From Amycolatopsis palatopharyngis (GTDB taxonomy: Bacteria > Actinomycetota > Actinomycetes > Mycobacteriales > Pseudonocardiaceae), in contig NZ_PQHZ01000013.1 of NCBI RefSeq assembly GCF_003385185.1, positions 1-64,000 of the forward strand: a stretch of DNA of 64,000 bases, in the 5' to 3' direction. The notes under the pieces were generated by a model that did no database searches, had not been told where the DNA came from, and was given only the letters and a program-made list of their open reading frames with translations. The first letter of the stretch is position 1. Every line of letters begins with the position of its first letter. Positions 49,242 through 58,276 of this stretch are shown here, piece by piece. A program made the translations under genes and the position numbers.

Positions 49242-51152
49242 CTACTCCAATGGTGCGAGAGTGCCTGCGGCCAGCCCGTCGGTCATGCTGCGGGTCAGTC
49301 CGGTGCCCAGGTTCGCGGCCTGCCGGATTCCGTCCGCGAACATCGCCAGCTCGTAAAACGTAGCGCCGAGCCGTTCTTGCAGTCCGATGTCCAGCACCGG
49401 GATCTCGATGCGCCGCACGTCGAGTCGGTGTACGCCGGACAGTGTGCTGCTGCTCGCTCTGAGGCTGGTGCACGCACGGATATGCCCGGCGAGGAAATCT
49501 GCGTCGAGCCGCTCGTCGTCCACCCGGATCAATTGCAGGTTGGGGCCGAGCACCAGGCCCTCAGTGGTGATGACTCGCGGCTTCGGACGCCCGTCTCCCG
49601 CCACCAGCAGCGGCACCACGAGGTCACCCGGCCGCAGGTGTTCCAGGGCGATCTGGTCCATCTGGTTGTCATTCAGCCGCGCGGTCGGTTCACTGCCGGT
49701 GGCCACGTCCCGTCCGGTGAGCACGAGCGGGCCGTCGGCGTCCTCGCTTTCGTTTAGGTCCAACTGCTTGACCTGCTGGCGCAGAACCAGCGCACCGGCT
49801 CGTGCCAGGTCGTTGATGGTGGTGTAGGCGCGTGGCGTGCGCGATTCCGCCCGCATCTCCGGTAGCAGCTCGCGCAGCTCACCGAGCGTGCGGATCAGCT
49901 CCGTCCGGGTGCGCTCCAGGCCGGGAACGTCGAGCTCCATCGCGGGCGGCGGGAGATGGCGGCTCGGGGTGAGATCCACGTCCTCGTCGAGCAGGTCGAT
50001 GGCCTGCACCACCCGCCGCACCCCGGCGATCTCCTCGACCGACCCGCTGTCTACGTACTGCCGCCACGCCCCGAGTACCTCCTCGCGCAGCGCCGACCAG
50101 TCGGCCCGGCCACGACGTTCGGGTTGGTGACGACTCGCGTCCACCAGCATTATCGGGTCGACGGCACCCTGATCCGGGTTGCGCAGCACCCACAGGTGGA
50201 TTGCGATACCCGTGGACATCAACACGCCCGCGGGCAGGGCGATAATCGCGCGTACTGCTCCGCGGCGCAGCAGCGCCTGCCGGATCATCCGTCCCGAACG
50301 GCGCGATGCCACTCCGGCAGGCAGCGCCAGCACCACCGAACCTCCCGGTTTCGCATGGGCCAGGCAGTGCTGCACCCAGGCCAGCTCCGGATCGCTCTTC
50401 ACCGGGTAGCCATACTCCCAGCGTGGGTCGATGCCGAGGTCCTCGTGCCCCCAGTCGCGGTAGCCGAACGGCGGATCGCACAACACCGCGTCGGCCCGCA
50501 GCTCAGGGAAGGCATCCGCACGTAACGCGTCGCCCTCGGCGATGTCCCGTGAATTCAGTCTGGCCTGCGCGAGCCGGGCCAGCCCCGGATTGATCTCCTG
50601 CCCCACCAGCCGGTCGGCACCGCGTTCGGCTGCCGCGTGCAGCACGTTGCCCGGCCCGCATGCCGGGTCGAAGACCGTGCCCTCAATCGGGGCCGCGAGT
50701 TCGACCATAATGCGCGCCAGCTCTGCTGGCGTCGCCAGGTGTTGGCGCTGCTGCCGTTCGAACAGCCGTGTACACAGCAACTCGATCAGCTCGTCCGGCG
50801 ACTCGTCACCCAGGTCGTCAAGGACCGCTTGTACGCGGGGCTCGAGTACCGCCGCCGACTCCGGATTGCGGAGGTAGGTCGCGACGTCGGCTACCCCCTC
50901 GGGCACGCCACCATCACCCCTGGTTGCGTCGAGCGCGCGCCACAGCGCCTCCGCCGGACGATCCCCCGACACCTTGCCCTGCCGGCGTAACCAGCGCTCC
51001 ACCTCCGTCAACCGGAACGACGGTGTCGCTCCGGAGCCCAGCACCGGCTCGGGGAAGTCGGCGTGTCGCCTGCGCCAGTTGCTCACCGCCGCGCGACCGA
51101 CACCCGCCAGGCGTGCGACATCTGCCGCCGTCACCAAGGCGTCGTCTGACAT
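49242..51152 (-). CDS. N6-adenine methyltransferase with HTH and fused TRD-like domain
   Basis: 636 aa. N-terminal HTH (VTAADVARLAGVGRAAVSNWRRRHADFPEP, about 7-36), methylase motif I FDPACGPGNVLHAAAE (about 187-202), motif IV AVLCDPPFGYRDW (about 245-257), then about 230 residues resembling an HsdS recognition domain (RPGDLVVPLLVAGDGRPKPRVITTEGLVLGPNLQLIRVDDERLDADFLAGHI). It thus combines M and S functions, but no paired nuclease lies next to it. Start at ATG 51152, giving the usual MSDDALVTAADV. Upstream of the hsdM operon by 63 nt; co-transcription possible. Confidence 0.85.
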   Translation of the reverse strand: MSDDALVTAADVARLAGVGRAAVSNWRRRHADFPEPVLGSGATPSFRLTEVERWLRRQGKVSGDRPAEALWRALDATRGDGGVPEGVADVATYLRNPESAAVLEPRVQAVLDDLGDESPDELIELLCTRLFERQQRQHLATPAELARIMVELAAPIEGTVFDPACGPGNVLHAAAERGADRLVGQEINPGLARLAQARLNSRDIAEGDALRADAFPELRADAVLCDPPFGYRDWGHEDLGIDPRWEYGYPVKSDPELAWVQHCLAHAKPGGSVVLALPAGVASRRSGRMIRQALLRRGAVRAIIALPAGVLMSTGIAIHLWVLRNPDQGAVDPIMLVDASRHQPERRGRADWSALREEVLGAWRQYVDSGSVEEIAGVRRVVQAIDLLDEDVDLTPSRHLPPPAMELDVPGLERTRTELIRTLGELRELLPEMRAESRTPRAYTTINDLARAGALVLRQQVKQLDLNESEDADGPLVLTGRDVATGSEPTARLNDNQMDQIALEHLRPGDLVVPLLVAGDGRPKPRVITTEGLVLGPNLQLIRVDDERLDADFLAGHIRACTSLRASSSTLSGVHRLDVRRIEIPVLDIGLQERLGATFYELAMFADGIRQAANLGTGLTRSMTDGLAAGTLAPLE

Positions 51153-51284
51153 GGGAACCTCCAGTGTAATCAGGCGTAACCCTAACATGACAACGAACTA
51201 CCTGTTGACTGTGAACATCTCAGATGCTTCACTCTATCCGTCAACACCCAGTCGGATTGTTTCTCCCGCCCCGAAGGTGCGCTC
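51153..51284. promoter_or_regulatory. Divergent promoter region
   Basis: 132-nt gap between the methylase and sigma-factor genes, comparatively AT-rich, so it should hold both promoters. No clear operator found. Confidence 0.4.
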
Positions 51285-51884
51285 ATGAATTCGCTCAGCA
51301 ACGAGGACCCGGACGCCGAGGCGCTGGTCGCGGCCGCCGTGGCCGGCGATCGGGCAGCGCTCAACGAGTTGCTGGCCGAGCTACGGCCGAAGATCATCCG
51401 GTACTGCCGCGCGCACACCGGGCGGGCACAGAGCACCTACGCCTCTGCGGACGACATCGCGCAGGAAGTGCTCATCGCCGTGTTGAAGGCGCTCCCCAGC
51501 TACCGGGCGACTGGCCCCGGGTTCACAGCCTTCGTCTTCGGCATCGCCGCGCACAAGGTCTCCGACTTCCACCGCAGGAACATGCGGGAGCGGGCGACCT
51601 TGATCGCGGAAGCGCCCGACGTGCCCGACCATCGACCCGGCCCCGAGCAAGCAGCTCTTCGCGACGAGCTCAGCGAACGGCTCGGCGCCCTGCTCGACAC
51701 CCTCCCGAAGGAACACCGCGACATCGTCGTTCTCCGGCTCGTTGTGGGACTGACCAGCACGGAGACCGCCGACGCGATGTCCTCGACGTCCGGCGCGGTC
51801 CGGGTCACCCAGCACCGCGCACTCACCAAACTTCGCCGCCTACTCACTGCCGACGGCGAACTTCCCAACCACACCAAGAGATGA
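51285..51884 (+). CDS. ECF-type sigma factor (ShbA-like)
   Basis: 199 aa. Region 2 (about 30-100) includes YASADDIAQEVLIAVLKALPSYR and FTAFVFGIAAHKVSDFHRR. Region 4 (about 130-185) includes LDTLPKEHRDIVVLRLVVGLTSTETADAMSSTSGAVRVTQHRALTKLR. It resembles the ShbA/SigT group. No anti-sigma factor gene follows; the neighbouring genes are the DGQHR protein and a lipoprotein. Its own target promoters are not identified. Confidence 0.85.
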   Translation: MNSLSNEDPDAEALVAAAVAGDRAALNELLAELRPKIIRYCRAHTGRAQSTYASADDIAQEVLIAVLKALPSYRATGPGFTAFVFGIAAHKVSDFHRRNMRERATLIAEAPDVPDHRPGPEQAALRDELSERLGALLDTLPKEHRDIVVLRLVVGLTSTETADAMSSTSGAVRVTQHRALTKLRRLLTADGELPNHTKR

Positions 51885-51891
51885 GAAACCC

Positions 51892-53121
51892 ATGTCACTG
51901 ACCGTCGACACCACCAGAATCACCGCAGGCAGGCGCTACGACACCTACCTCGCGATGCGCAGCGTGCAGGGCGGCCGCACCGTCTACAGCACCCGCGTCC
52001 CGCTGCTCGACCTGGACAAGATCCTGCCCGTGCCGGACCCGGCCCAGCCCGACCCGGACAACCGGAAGGTCGACACCCGCCACGCCAAGGCGTTCGGTGA
52101 GTACGTCACCAAGCACGACAGCTGGGTCGCTCCCGCCCTCCTGGCCAGGGACAACGGCGGCTGCGACTTCCAGCCGCTGGACAACAGCGATGACAAGGTC
52201 GGCTATCTCGAGATCCCGTGGTCCACCGGCGCCCTCGGCGCCCTGAGCACCATTGACGGTCAGCACCGGATCCTCGGCACGCGACTGGAGATGCGCAGGC
52301 TCTCCGAGGAAGTCGCCAAGGCCGAACGGGATCTCACCCGCGCACGCTCTGCCGACCGCTCCGCCAGGATCGAGGCCAAGCTCGTCGAGCTCCGTGCGGC
52401 GTTGACGCGCCTGGAGCACGAGTCCATCGGTCTCGACATCTACGTCGAACCCAACTCGGTGCTCGCCCGGCAGATGTTCGTCGACGTCGCCGACAACGCC
52501 AAAGGCATCTCCACGGCGCTGCGGGCCCGGTTCGACGGCTCCAAGATCGCCAACCGGACGCTGGACCGGGTGCTCGACCACGCGCTTTTCAAGGGCCGCG
52601 TCGACCTCGAGCAGGACCGGATGACCCGCAACAACGTCAATCTGATCGGCGCCAAGCACGTCGCGGACCTGACGAAGGCTGTCGCAGTCGGTGTCGGTGG
52701 GCGGATCAGCAAGCGCAGGGAGGCCGAACTCTCAGAAGAAGCCGTAGTCGAGGGCGTGCACAGCTTCCTGGACAGCATCACTGGCGCGTTCACCGAACTC
52801 GCAGACGTCGCCGAGGGCACCCTCAGCCCGTCCGACCTGCGTAGCCGCTCCCTGCTGGGCTCGGTCGGCATGCTCCGCGTGCTCGCCGGCAGCTTTCATG
52901 CGCTGCGGGAGAAGGAGATCGACGAGGACGACATCACTGCCTTCCTCGCCACGCTGGCCCCGCACATGAGTGCTCCCGTATCTGAATCCGGCATCTGGCG
53001 CCGCACCGAGGCCAGGCGGGACTTCGAGCCGGAAGCCTCCGCGCCGATCATGCGGACGCAGAACCTGCTGCACCTCGTCTCCACCGTCACCTCCTGGTAC
53101 CCGAACGCACCGCAGAACTGA
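51892..53121 (+). CDS. DGQHR-domain (DndB-like) protein
   Basis: 409 aa, 7 nt after the sigma-factor stop. The motif STIDGQHRILGTRLEM (about 118-133) defines the DGQHR family, which includes DndB of phosphorothioate modification systems and ParB-related folds. VFVDVADNAKGI-type spacing (here MFVDVADNAKGISTALRARFD, about 196-216) is also typical. No dndCDE genes are seen in the window. A helical insert (about 135-170) looks coiled-coil. Function of stand-alone members is unknown. Confidence 0.8.
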   Translation: MSLTVDTTRITAGRRYDTYLAMRSVQGGRTVYSTRVPLLDLDKILPVPDPAQPDPDNRKVDTRHAKAFGEYVTKHDSWVAPALLARDNGGCDFQPLDNSDDKVGYLEIPWSTGALGALSTIDGQHRILGTRLEMRRLSEEVAKAERDLTRARSADRSARIEAKLVELRAALTRLEHESIGLDIYVEPNSVLARQMFVDVADNAKGISTALRARFDGSKIANRTLDRVLDHALFKGRVDLEQDRMTRNNVNLIGAKHVADLTKAVAVGVGGRISKRREAELSEEAVVEGVHSFLDSITGAFTELADVAEGTLSPSDLRSRSLLGSVGMLRVLAGSFHALREKEIDEDDITAFLATLAPHMSAPVSESGIWRRTEARRDFEPEASAPIMRTQNLLHLVSTVTSWYPNAPQN

Positions 53122-53139
53122 TTCGTGAGAGGCAAGACC

Positions 53140-53595
53140 ATGTCTATGAACAGCAAGCTCGTCATCGCATTCAGCACGTTGGCCGCCGGGATCGCTGCGG
53201 GAGCACTCACCGGCTGTGGCTCCACTACCGGCTCACCGATGACCGCAGCAGCCATCACGAGTGCCCCGCCCGAAACCGAAACGACCACCGTGACTGCGAC
53301 CGTGACGGAAACCGTCACCGAAACGGTGACCACCGAACCTCCACCTCCGCCCGGCCCGAAGGTGGAGTTCGGACCCGGAACGTGGGAGGTCGGTGTCGAC
53401 GTCCAGCCAGGCAAGTACAAAACGGCGGGCCCCGACGGTGGTTTGCCGTGCTACTGGGCGCGGCTGAAGGACACCTCGGGTGACCTCGGCTCGATCATCA
53501 ACAACAGCATCCTGGAGGGTCCCGGGACGGTGACCATCAACAAGGGGGAACTGTTCGAGACCAGTGGATGCCAGGACTGGATCCAGGCTGCCTGA
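53140..53595 (+). CDS. Thr-rich lipoprotein
   Basis: 151 aa. Lipobox ALTGC near residue 27, a Thr/Val/Glu repeat stalk (TVTATVTETVTETVTTEPPPPPGP), then a small domain with two cysteines (FGPGTWEVGVDVQPGKYKT, GLPCYWARLKDTSG, FETSGCQDW). GAGAGG precedes ATG 53140. Third gene of the sigma-factor operon by orientation and 18-nt spacing. Similar domains occur in actinobacterial and phage proteins; function unknown. Confidence 0.78.
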   Translation: MSMNSKLVIAFSTLAAGIAAGALTGCGSTTGSPMTAAAITSAPPETETTTVTATVTETVTETVTTEPPPPPGPKVEFGPGTWEVGVDVQPGKYKTAGPDGGLPCYWARLKDTSGDLGSIINNSILEGPGTVTINKGELFETSGCQDWIQAA

Positions 53596-53674
53596 CGACG
53601 CGCTACTGAAATTCTCCTGAACGGGTGTCGCTCGATAGTGACTTCCGGCGGGGGATCGTGAAAGGTGTTCGCGC

Positions 53675-55321
53675 ATGAGCGCGCTGAGTCGACGGGACGT
53701 ACTACGGGCCGGTGGGACGCTGGTGGCGGTGGCCGGGACCGGGCTGGTCGGCGGGGCCGCCTTCGCGGCTCCCTCCGGCGGTGTGCCTGCGGCGTTCGCA
53801 CACGGTGTCGCCTCGGGCGACCCGTTGCCGGACGGGGTACTGCTGTGGACGCGGGTGACTCCCACCGAGGACGCCCGCCCGGGCTCCGGCGCCGGCCCAG
53901 ACGTCCGCGTGCAGTGGGAGGTCGCGCTGGACGAGGGGTTCCGGACCGTGGTGGCGCAGGGTGACACCGCAACCGGTCCCGCCCGCGATCACACGGTGAA
54001 GGTCGACGTCCGCGGGCTTGATCCGGACAGCTGGTACTGGTACCGCTTCCGGTTCCGCGGGGCGGTTTCTCCGGCCGGCCGGACCCGGACCGCGCCCGCC
54101 GCCGGTGCTCCCGTCGATCGGCTGCGGATGGGCGTGGTCTCCTGCGCGAACTGGCAGGCAGGTCACTTCGCCGCCTACCGGCACCTCGCGCACCGGCAGG
54201 ATCTGGACCTTGTCCTGCATCTGGGCGACTACCTCTACGAGTACGCGCCTGGTGAGTACCAGGCCCGCGACACCGTGGTGCGCCCGCACGACCCGCCGAT
54301 CGAGATGACCGTGCTCGAGCACTACCGGCGGCGCCACGCCCAGTACAAAACCGACCCGGATCTGCAGGCCCTGCACGCGCACGTGCCGTTCGTCGTCACC
54401 TGGGACGACCACGAGTCGGCCAACGACGCCTGGTCCGGCGGCGCCGAGAACCACACCGAGCCCGCCGAAGGCACCTGGGCCGATCGGCGGGCCGCCTCGC
54501 AGCAGGCCTACGCCGAGTGGATGCCCGTGCGTTACGAGGCGGGCGGCCGTCTCTACCGCCGGTTCACGTTCGGCTCACTGGCCGAACTCTCGATGCTCGA
54601 CCTGCGCACATACCGCAGCAAGCAGGTCGACAACCCGCTCGATCGCGCCGCCGACGATCCCGACCGCACCATCACCGGTGACGAGCAACTGCGCTGGCTG
54701 ACCTCCGGCCTGGTGGACTCCGGCGCACAGTGGAAACTCGTCGGCAACCCGGTGATGATCGCCCCGGTCCGCTTCCCGTCGACGCTGTCGACCAGGGAGC
54801 TGCAGGCGCTCTCCCAGCTCACCGGACCTCCGGTCGAGGGCGCTCCCTACAACGTCGACCAGTGGGACGGCTACACCGCTGACCGCACCGAACTGTTCAG
54901 CACCCTGCGCGACCACGGCGTGCAGGACACCGTGTTCCTCACCGGCGACATCCACTCGGCATGGGCCTGCGAACTCCCCGCGGATCCACTCACCTACCCG
55001 CTCAACCGCAACTCCGTCGGTACCGAACTGGTCTGCACCTCGGTCACCAGCGACAACCTCGACGACATCCTCCGAGTGCCTCCACGAACGGCATCGCTGC
55101 CCGTGGAGGCCGCAATTCGCGCCAACAACCCGCACATCAAGCACCTCGAATTCGACTCGCACGGCTACTCCGTGATCGAGGTCTCTGCCCGGCAGGTACA
55201 GATGGACTGGTTCGAACTCGCCGACCGCACCGATCCCGGCAGCAGCGCCCGGCACGCCGTTTCGTTCGCCGTTCCCGCGAGCACCCAGCGGGTCCAGCAG
55301 GTGCGGGAGCCGTTGCGATGA
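53675..55321 (+). CDS. phoD: Alkaline phosphatase D (PhoD)
   Basis: 548 aa. Tat signal peptide SRRDVLRAGGTLVAVAGTGLVGGAAFA. The PhoD N-terminal domain (about 35-130; AFAHGVASGDPLPDGVLLWTRVTP) precedes the metallophosphatase domain with VLHLGDYLYEYAPGEY, VTWDDHESANDAW and FLTGDIHSAWACELP metal ligands. It is exported folded and releases phosphate from phosphodiesters or phosphomonoesters. Its stop overlaps the next gene by 4 nt. Confidence 0.94.
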   Translation: MSALSRRDVLRAGGTLVAVAGTGLVGGAAFAAPSGGVPAAFAHGVASGDPLPDGVLLWTRVTPTEDARPGSGAGPDVRVQWEVALDEGFRTVVAQGDTATGPARDHTVKVDVRGLDPDSWYWYRFRFRGAVSPAGRTRTAPAAGAPVDRLRMGVVSCANWQAGHFAAYRHLAHRQDLDLVLHLGDYLYEYAPGEYQARDTVVRPHDPPIEMTVLEHYRRRHAQYKTDPDLQALHAHVPFVVTWDDHESANDAWSGGAENHTEPAEGTWADRRAASQQAYAEWMPVRYEAGGRLYRRFTFGSLAELSMLDLRTYRSKQVDNPLDRAADDPDRTITGDEQLRWLTSGLVDSGAQWKLVGNPVMIAPVRFPSTLSTRELQALSQLTGPPVEGAPYNVDQWDGYTADRTELFSTLRDHGVQDTVFLTGDIHSAWACELPADPLTYPLNRNSVGTELVCTSVTSDNLDDILRVPPRTASLPVEAAIRANNPHIKHLEFDSHGYSVIEVSARQVQMDWFELADRTDPGSSARHAVSFAVPASTQRVQQVREPLR

Positions 55322-56610
55322 GCGTCGGCCGCAGGCACTTCCTCCGTCTCGCCACCGGCACCAGCGCGGGCTTGGTGTTCTCCGCGAGTTCGCGTACCGC
55401 CTTCGCCCAGCAGCATTCGGGATCGCTACGGGTCTATGTACTCGTCGTCGACGGTTGCAGGCCCGACGAGATCGGCCCGCTGCGCACCCCGAACCTGCTT
55501 TCGCTGCGCGACGGTGGAACCCACTTTCCCGCCGCCAGGTCACTGCCGGTCATGGAGACCATTCCCAACCACACCATGATGATGTCCGGCATACGTCCCA
55601 ATCGCTCCGGCGTGCCGGCGAACTCCGTGTACGACCGGGCGGAGGCGAGGATCCGGACCCTCGACCGGCCTTCCGACCTGCGCGCCCCCACGCTCCTCGA
55701 AAGGTTGCGCGAGAGCGGTCACGTCACCGGCAGCGTGCTGAGCAAGACCTACCTGTACGGCATTTTCGGCGAGCGCGCGAGCGTGCGCTGGGAGCCCTTC
55801 CCGATCGTCCCGGTCAGCGAGCACGCACCCGACCTCGCCACGACCGACGCGTTGATTTCCATGGTGGAGCACGCCGATCCGGAACTCGTGTTCGTCAACC
55901 TCGGCGACGTGGACCGTGTCGGCCACAGCGATCTCACGGGTACGACCCTGCGGGCAGCACGCACGGCCGCACTGGTCTCCACCGATCAACAGGTAGGCCG
56001 GTTCGTCACACACCTCAAGAGCACCGGGCGCTGGTCCTCCAGTGTGCTGCTCGTGCTTGCCGATCACTCCATGGACTGGTCCCTGCCACACCGCGTGATC
56101 TCACTGCAGCCGCGAATGGACGCCGACCCGCTGCTGGCGGGTGCGGTGGTGGTAGCCCAGAACGGCGGCGCTGACCTACTCACCTTCACCGGGCCCGCCG
56201 AGCGGCGGCAGGCCGCGCTCGCCCGGATGCGCGATCTGGCAGCAGACACTCCCGGCGTGCTGTCGGTACACGAACCGGATGAGCTACGGCTGGGCCCCGA
56301 GGCGGGTGACCTCGTCGCCTACTGCAGGGCCGGATGGCGGTTCACCGAACCCGCCGTGCTGTCCAACCCCATCCCCGGCAACCATGGCCATCCGGTCACC
56401 GAGCCGATTCCGTTCTTCGTCGCGGGCGGCCATCCAGTGGTCCGTCAGGGCGCGGTCTCCTCGGCGCAGGCACGAACGGTGGATGTCGCACCGACTGTGG
56501 GCAAGCTCTTCGGCTTGAGCGATCCGGAGGGCGGATACGACGGAACACCACGCATGGACGCATTCGTACCGGCGGCACTTCCCAGCCGGAAATCTTCCGT
56601 CAACCACTGA
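55318..56610 (+). CDS. Tat-exported alkaline-phosphatase-superfamily phosphodiesterase
   Basis: 430 aa from ATG 55318. Tat signal RRHFLRLATGTSAGLVFSASS. Catalytic core with YVLVVDGCRPDEI, the nucleophile Thr in METIPNHTMMMSGIRPNR, LVFVNLGDVDRVGHS, VLLVLADHSMDWS and PIPGNHGHPVTEPIPFFVAGG as metal ligands. It resembles nucleotide pyrophosphatase/phosphodiesterases. Coupled to phoD (ATGA), so both probably act on extracellular phosphate compounds. Confidence 0.88.
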   Translation: MSVGRRHFLRLATGTSAGLVFSASSRTAFAQQHSGSLRVYVLVVDGCRPDEIGPLRTPNLLSLRDGGTHFPAARSLPVMETIPNHTMMMSGIRPNRSGVPANSVYDRAEARIRTLDRPSDLRAPTLLERLRESGHVTGSVLSKTYLYGIFGERASVRWEPFPIVPVSEHAPDLATTDALISMVEHADPELVFVNLGDVDRVGHSDLTGTTLRAARTAALVSTDQQVGRFVTHLKSTGRWSSSVLLVLADHSMDWSLPHRVISLQPRMDADPLLAGAVVVAQNGGADLLTFTGPAERRQAALARMRDLAADTPGVLSVHEPDELRLGPEAGDLVAYCRAGWRFTEPAVLSNPIPGNHGHPVTEPIPFFVAGGHPVVRQGAVSSAQARTVDVAPTVGKLFGLSDPEGGYDGTPRMDAFVPAALPSRKSSVNH

Positions 56611-56674
56611 CAAACACTTGCCCCTACCCGTTAGTGTCGTGCACCACACGACACGCGACTGGGGCTGATGGGGC

Positions 56675-58255
56675 ATGGGCACGGTACGGGACGTCACCCG
56701 GGATCTGCTGCGTGAACTGGGGCTGACGACCGTTTTCGGCAATCCCGGCACCACCGAGATTCCGTTCCTGACCGGCTGGCCCGGGGATTTCCGTTATGTG
56801 CTCGGGTTGCAGGAGTCCGTGGCGGTGGCGATGGCCGACGGGTACGCGCAGGCAGGCAGGCGGCCGGTGCTCGTCAACCTGCATTCCGCAGGCGGCGTCG
56901 GCCACGGCCTCGGACATGTTTTCACCGCCTACCGCAATCGCACGCCGATGATCGTGCTCGCCGGACAACAGGTTCGCTCACTGCTGCCGGGGGAACCGTT
57001 TCTCGGTGCCACCGACGCGACCACGTTTCCCCGGCCCTACGTCAAATGGGCCTGTGAACCAGCCCGCGCCGAGGATGTTCCCGCCGCACTCGCGCACGCC
57101 TTCCACGTGTCCACACAGCATCCACAGGGACCGACTTTCGTTTCGGTGCCCGCCGACGACTGGGACACCGAAACCCTGCCGGTTCCCGTCCGGCCACGAA
57201 TATCCGGGTTCGCCCCCGATCCCGGAGCCATCGAGGAACTGACGGCCGCACTCGGCAACTGCCAACGACCCGGCATCGTCGTGGGCCCTGCCGTTGACGC
57301 CGACGATGCGGTGGACGATCTCGTCCGGCTCGCGGAACGGCTTGACGCCGGGGTGTGGGCGAGCCCGATGTCCTCGCGCTGTTCCTTCCCCGAGGACCAT
57401 CCCCTGTTTCTCGGTTTCCTGCACCCCGAACGCCGCGCGCTGGCCCGGGCCCTCGCCGCCCACGACCTGGTACTCGTCCTGGGCGCGCCAGCCTTCACCT
57501 ACCACGTCCACCGTGGAGAGCCGGAAACCTCGCTACCGCCCCTGTTCCTGATCAGCGACGACGAACAGATCCTCGCGCGCGCCCCGCAGGGTCTCGGCAT
57601 CCGCTCGACACCGCGCCTCGCCATCCGGCACCTCTGCGACCGGCTCCCGCAGAGCCGCCGTACCCCACCCGCGTCAATGCCACGGCCCGCGAAACCCGAA
57701 GCGACCGTGCCGATCTCACCATCCTTTGTGTACTCGGTTTTGGCTGGGACGCTGCCCGGCAACGCCATCGTCGTCGAGGAGGCACCGAGTCACCGCACCG
57801 CCCTGCACGAGCACTTACCGATCACAGCTCGCGACACCGGCTTCCTCACCGTCGCCAGCGGCACCCTCGGCTATGGCCTACCCGCCGCGATCGGTGCGGC
57901 ACTTGCCCGCCCCGAGCGACGCGTCGTCGCCGTCATAGGTGACGGCTCGGCGATGTACAGCATCCAGGCACTGTGGACAGCGGCGCAGGAGCACGTCCCG
58001 GTCACCTTTGTCATCATGGACAACTCGCAGTACGCCGCCGTTCGCATCCTCGGTGAGGCGATCGGCGGCGAGAAGCTACCCGGAGTCGATCTCCATGGCA
58101 TCGACTTCGTCGCCATCGCAGGCGCCCTCGGCTGCCGCACCCATCAGGTCACCGAGCCCGACGAGCTGTCCTCCGCGCTGACCGCCGCACTCGCCGATGA
58201 CCAGCCCAATCTGATCCATATTCGCGTCGATCCCAACCCACAGACCCTGTACTGA
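56675..58255 (+). CDS. mdlC: ThDP-dependent decarboxylase, benzoylformate-decarboxylase-like
   Basis: 526 aa. Pyrimidine-binding domain with VFGNPGTTEIPFL and GLQESVAVAMADGYAQAG, followed by the family His in VNLHSAGGVGHGL. Central domain about 190-330. Pyrophosphate-binding domain with AVIGDGSAMYSIQALWTAAQEHVPVTFVIMDN (Mg/ThDP motif). Similar to MdlC, which converts benzoylformate to benzaldehyde. The usual GNPGS serine is Thr here, so the natural 2-keto acid may differ. Followed 21 nt later by an acyl-CoA-dehydrogenase-fold gene. Confidence 0.85.
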   Translation: MGTVRDVTRDLLRELGLTTVFGNPGTTEIPFLTGWPGDFRYVLGLQESVAVAMADGYAQAGRRPVLVNLHSAGGVGHGLGHVFTAYRNRTPMIVLAGQQVRSLLPGEPFLGATDATTFPRPYVKWACEPARAEDVPAALAHAFHVSTQHPQGPTFVSVPADDWDTETLPVPVRPRISGFAPDPGAIEELTAALGNCQRPGIVVGPAVDADDAVDDLVRLAERLDAGVWASPMSSRCSFPEDHPLFLGFLHPERRALARALAAHDLVLVLGAPAFTYHVHRGEPETSLPPLFLISDDEQILARAPQGLGIRSTPRLAIRHLCDRLPQSRRTPPASMPRPAKPEATVPISPSFVYSVLAGTLPGNAIVVEEAPSHRTALHEHLPITARDTGFLTVASGTLGYGLPAAIGAALARPERRVVAVIGDGSAMYSIQALWTAAQEHVPVTFVIMDNSQYAAVRILGEAIGGEKLPGVDLHGIDFVAIAGALGCRTHQVTEPDELSSALTAALADDQPNLIHIRVDPNPQTLY

Positions 58256-58276
58256 CCGAGCAACTGGGGCTTATCC

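Noticed and set aside
54961..55317. Upstream extension of the second Tat phosphatase frame
   Set aside because: The extension overlaps phoD for about 360 nt; the ATG at 55318 begins a proper Tat signal and makes the usual ATGA overlap.
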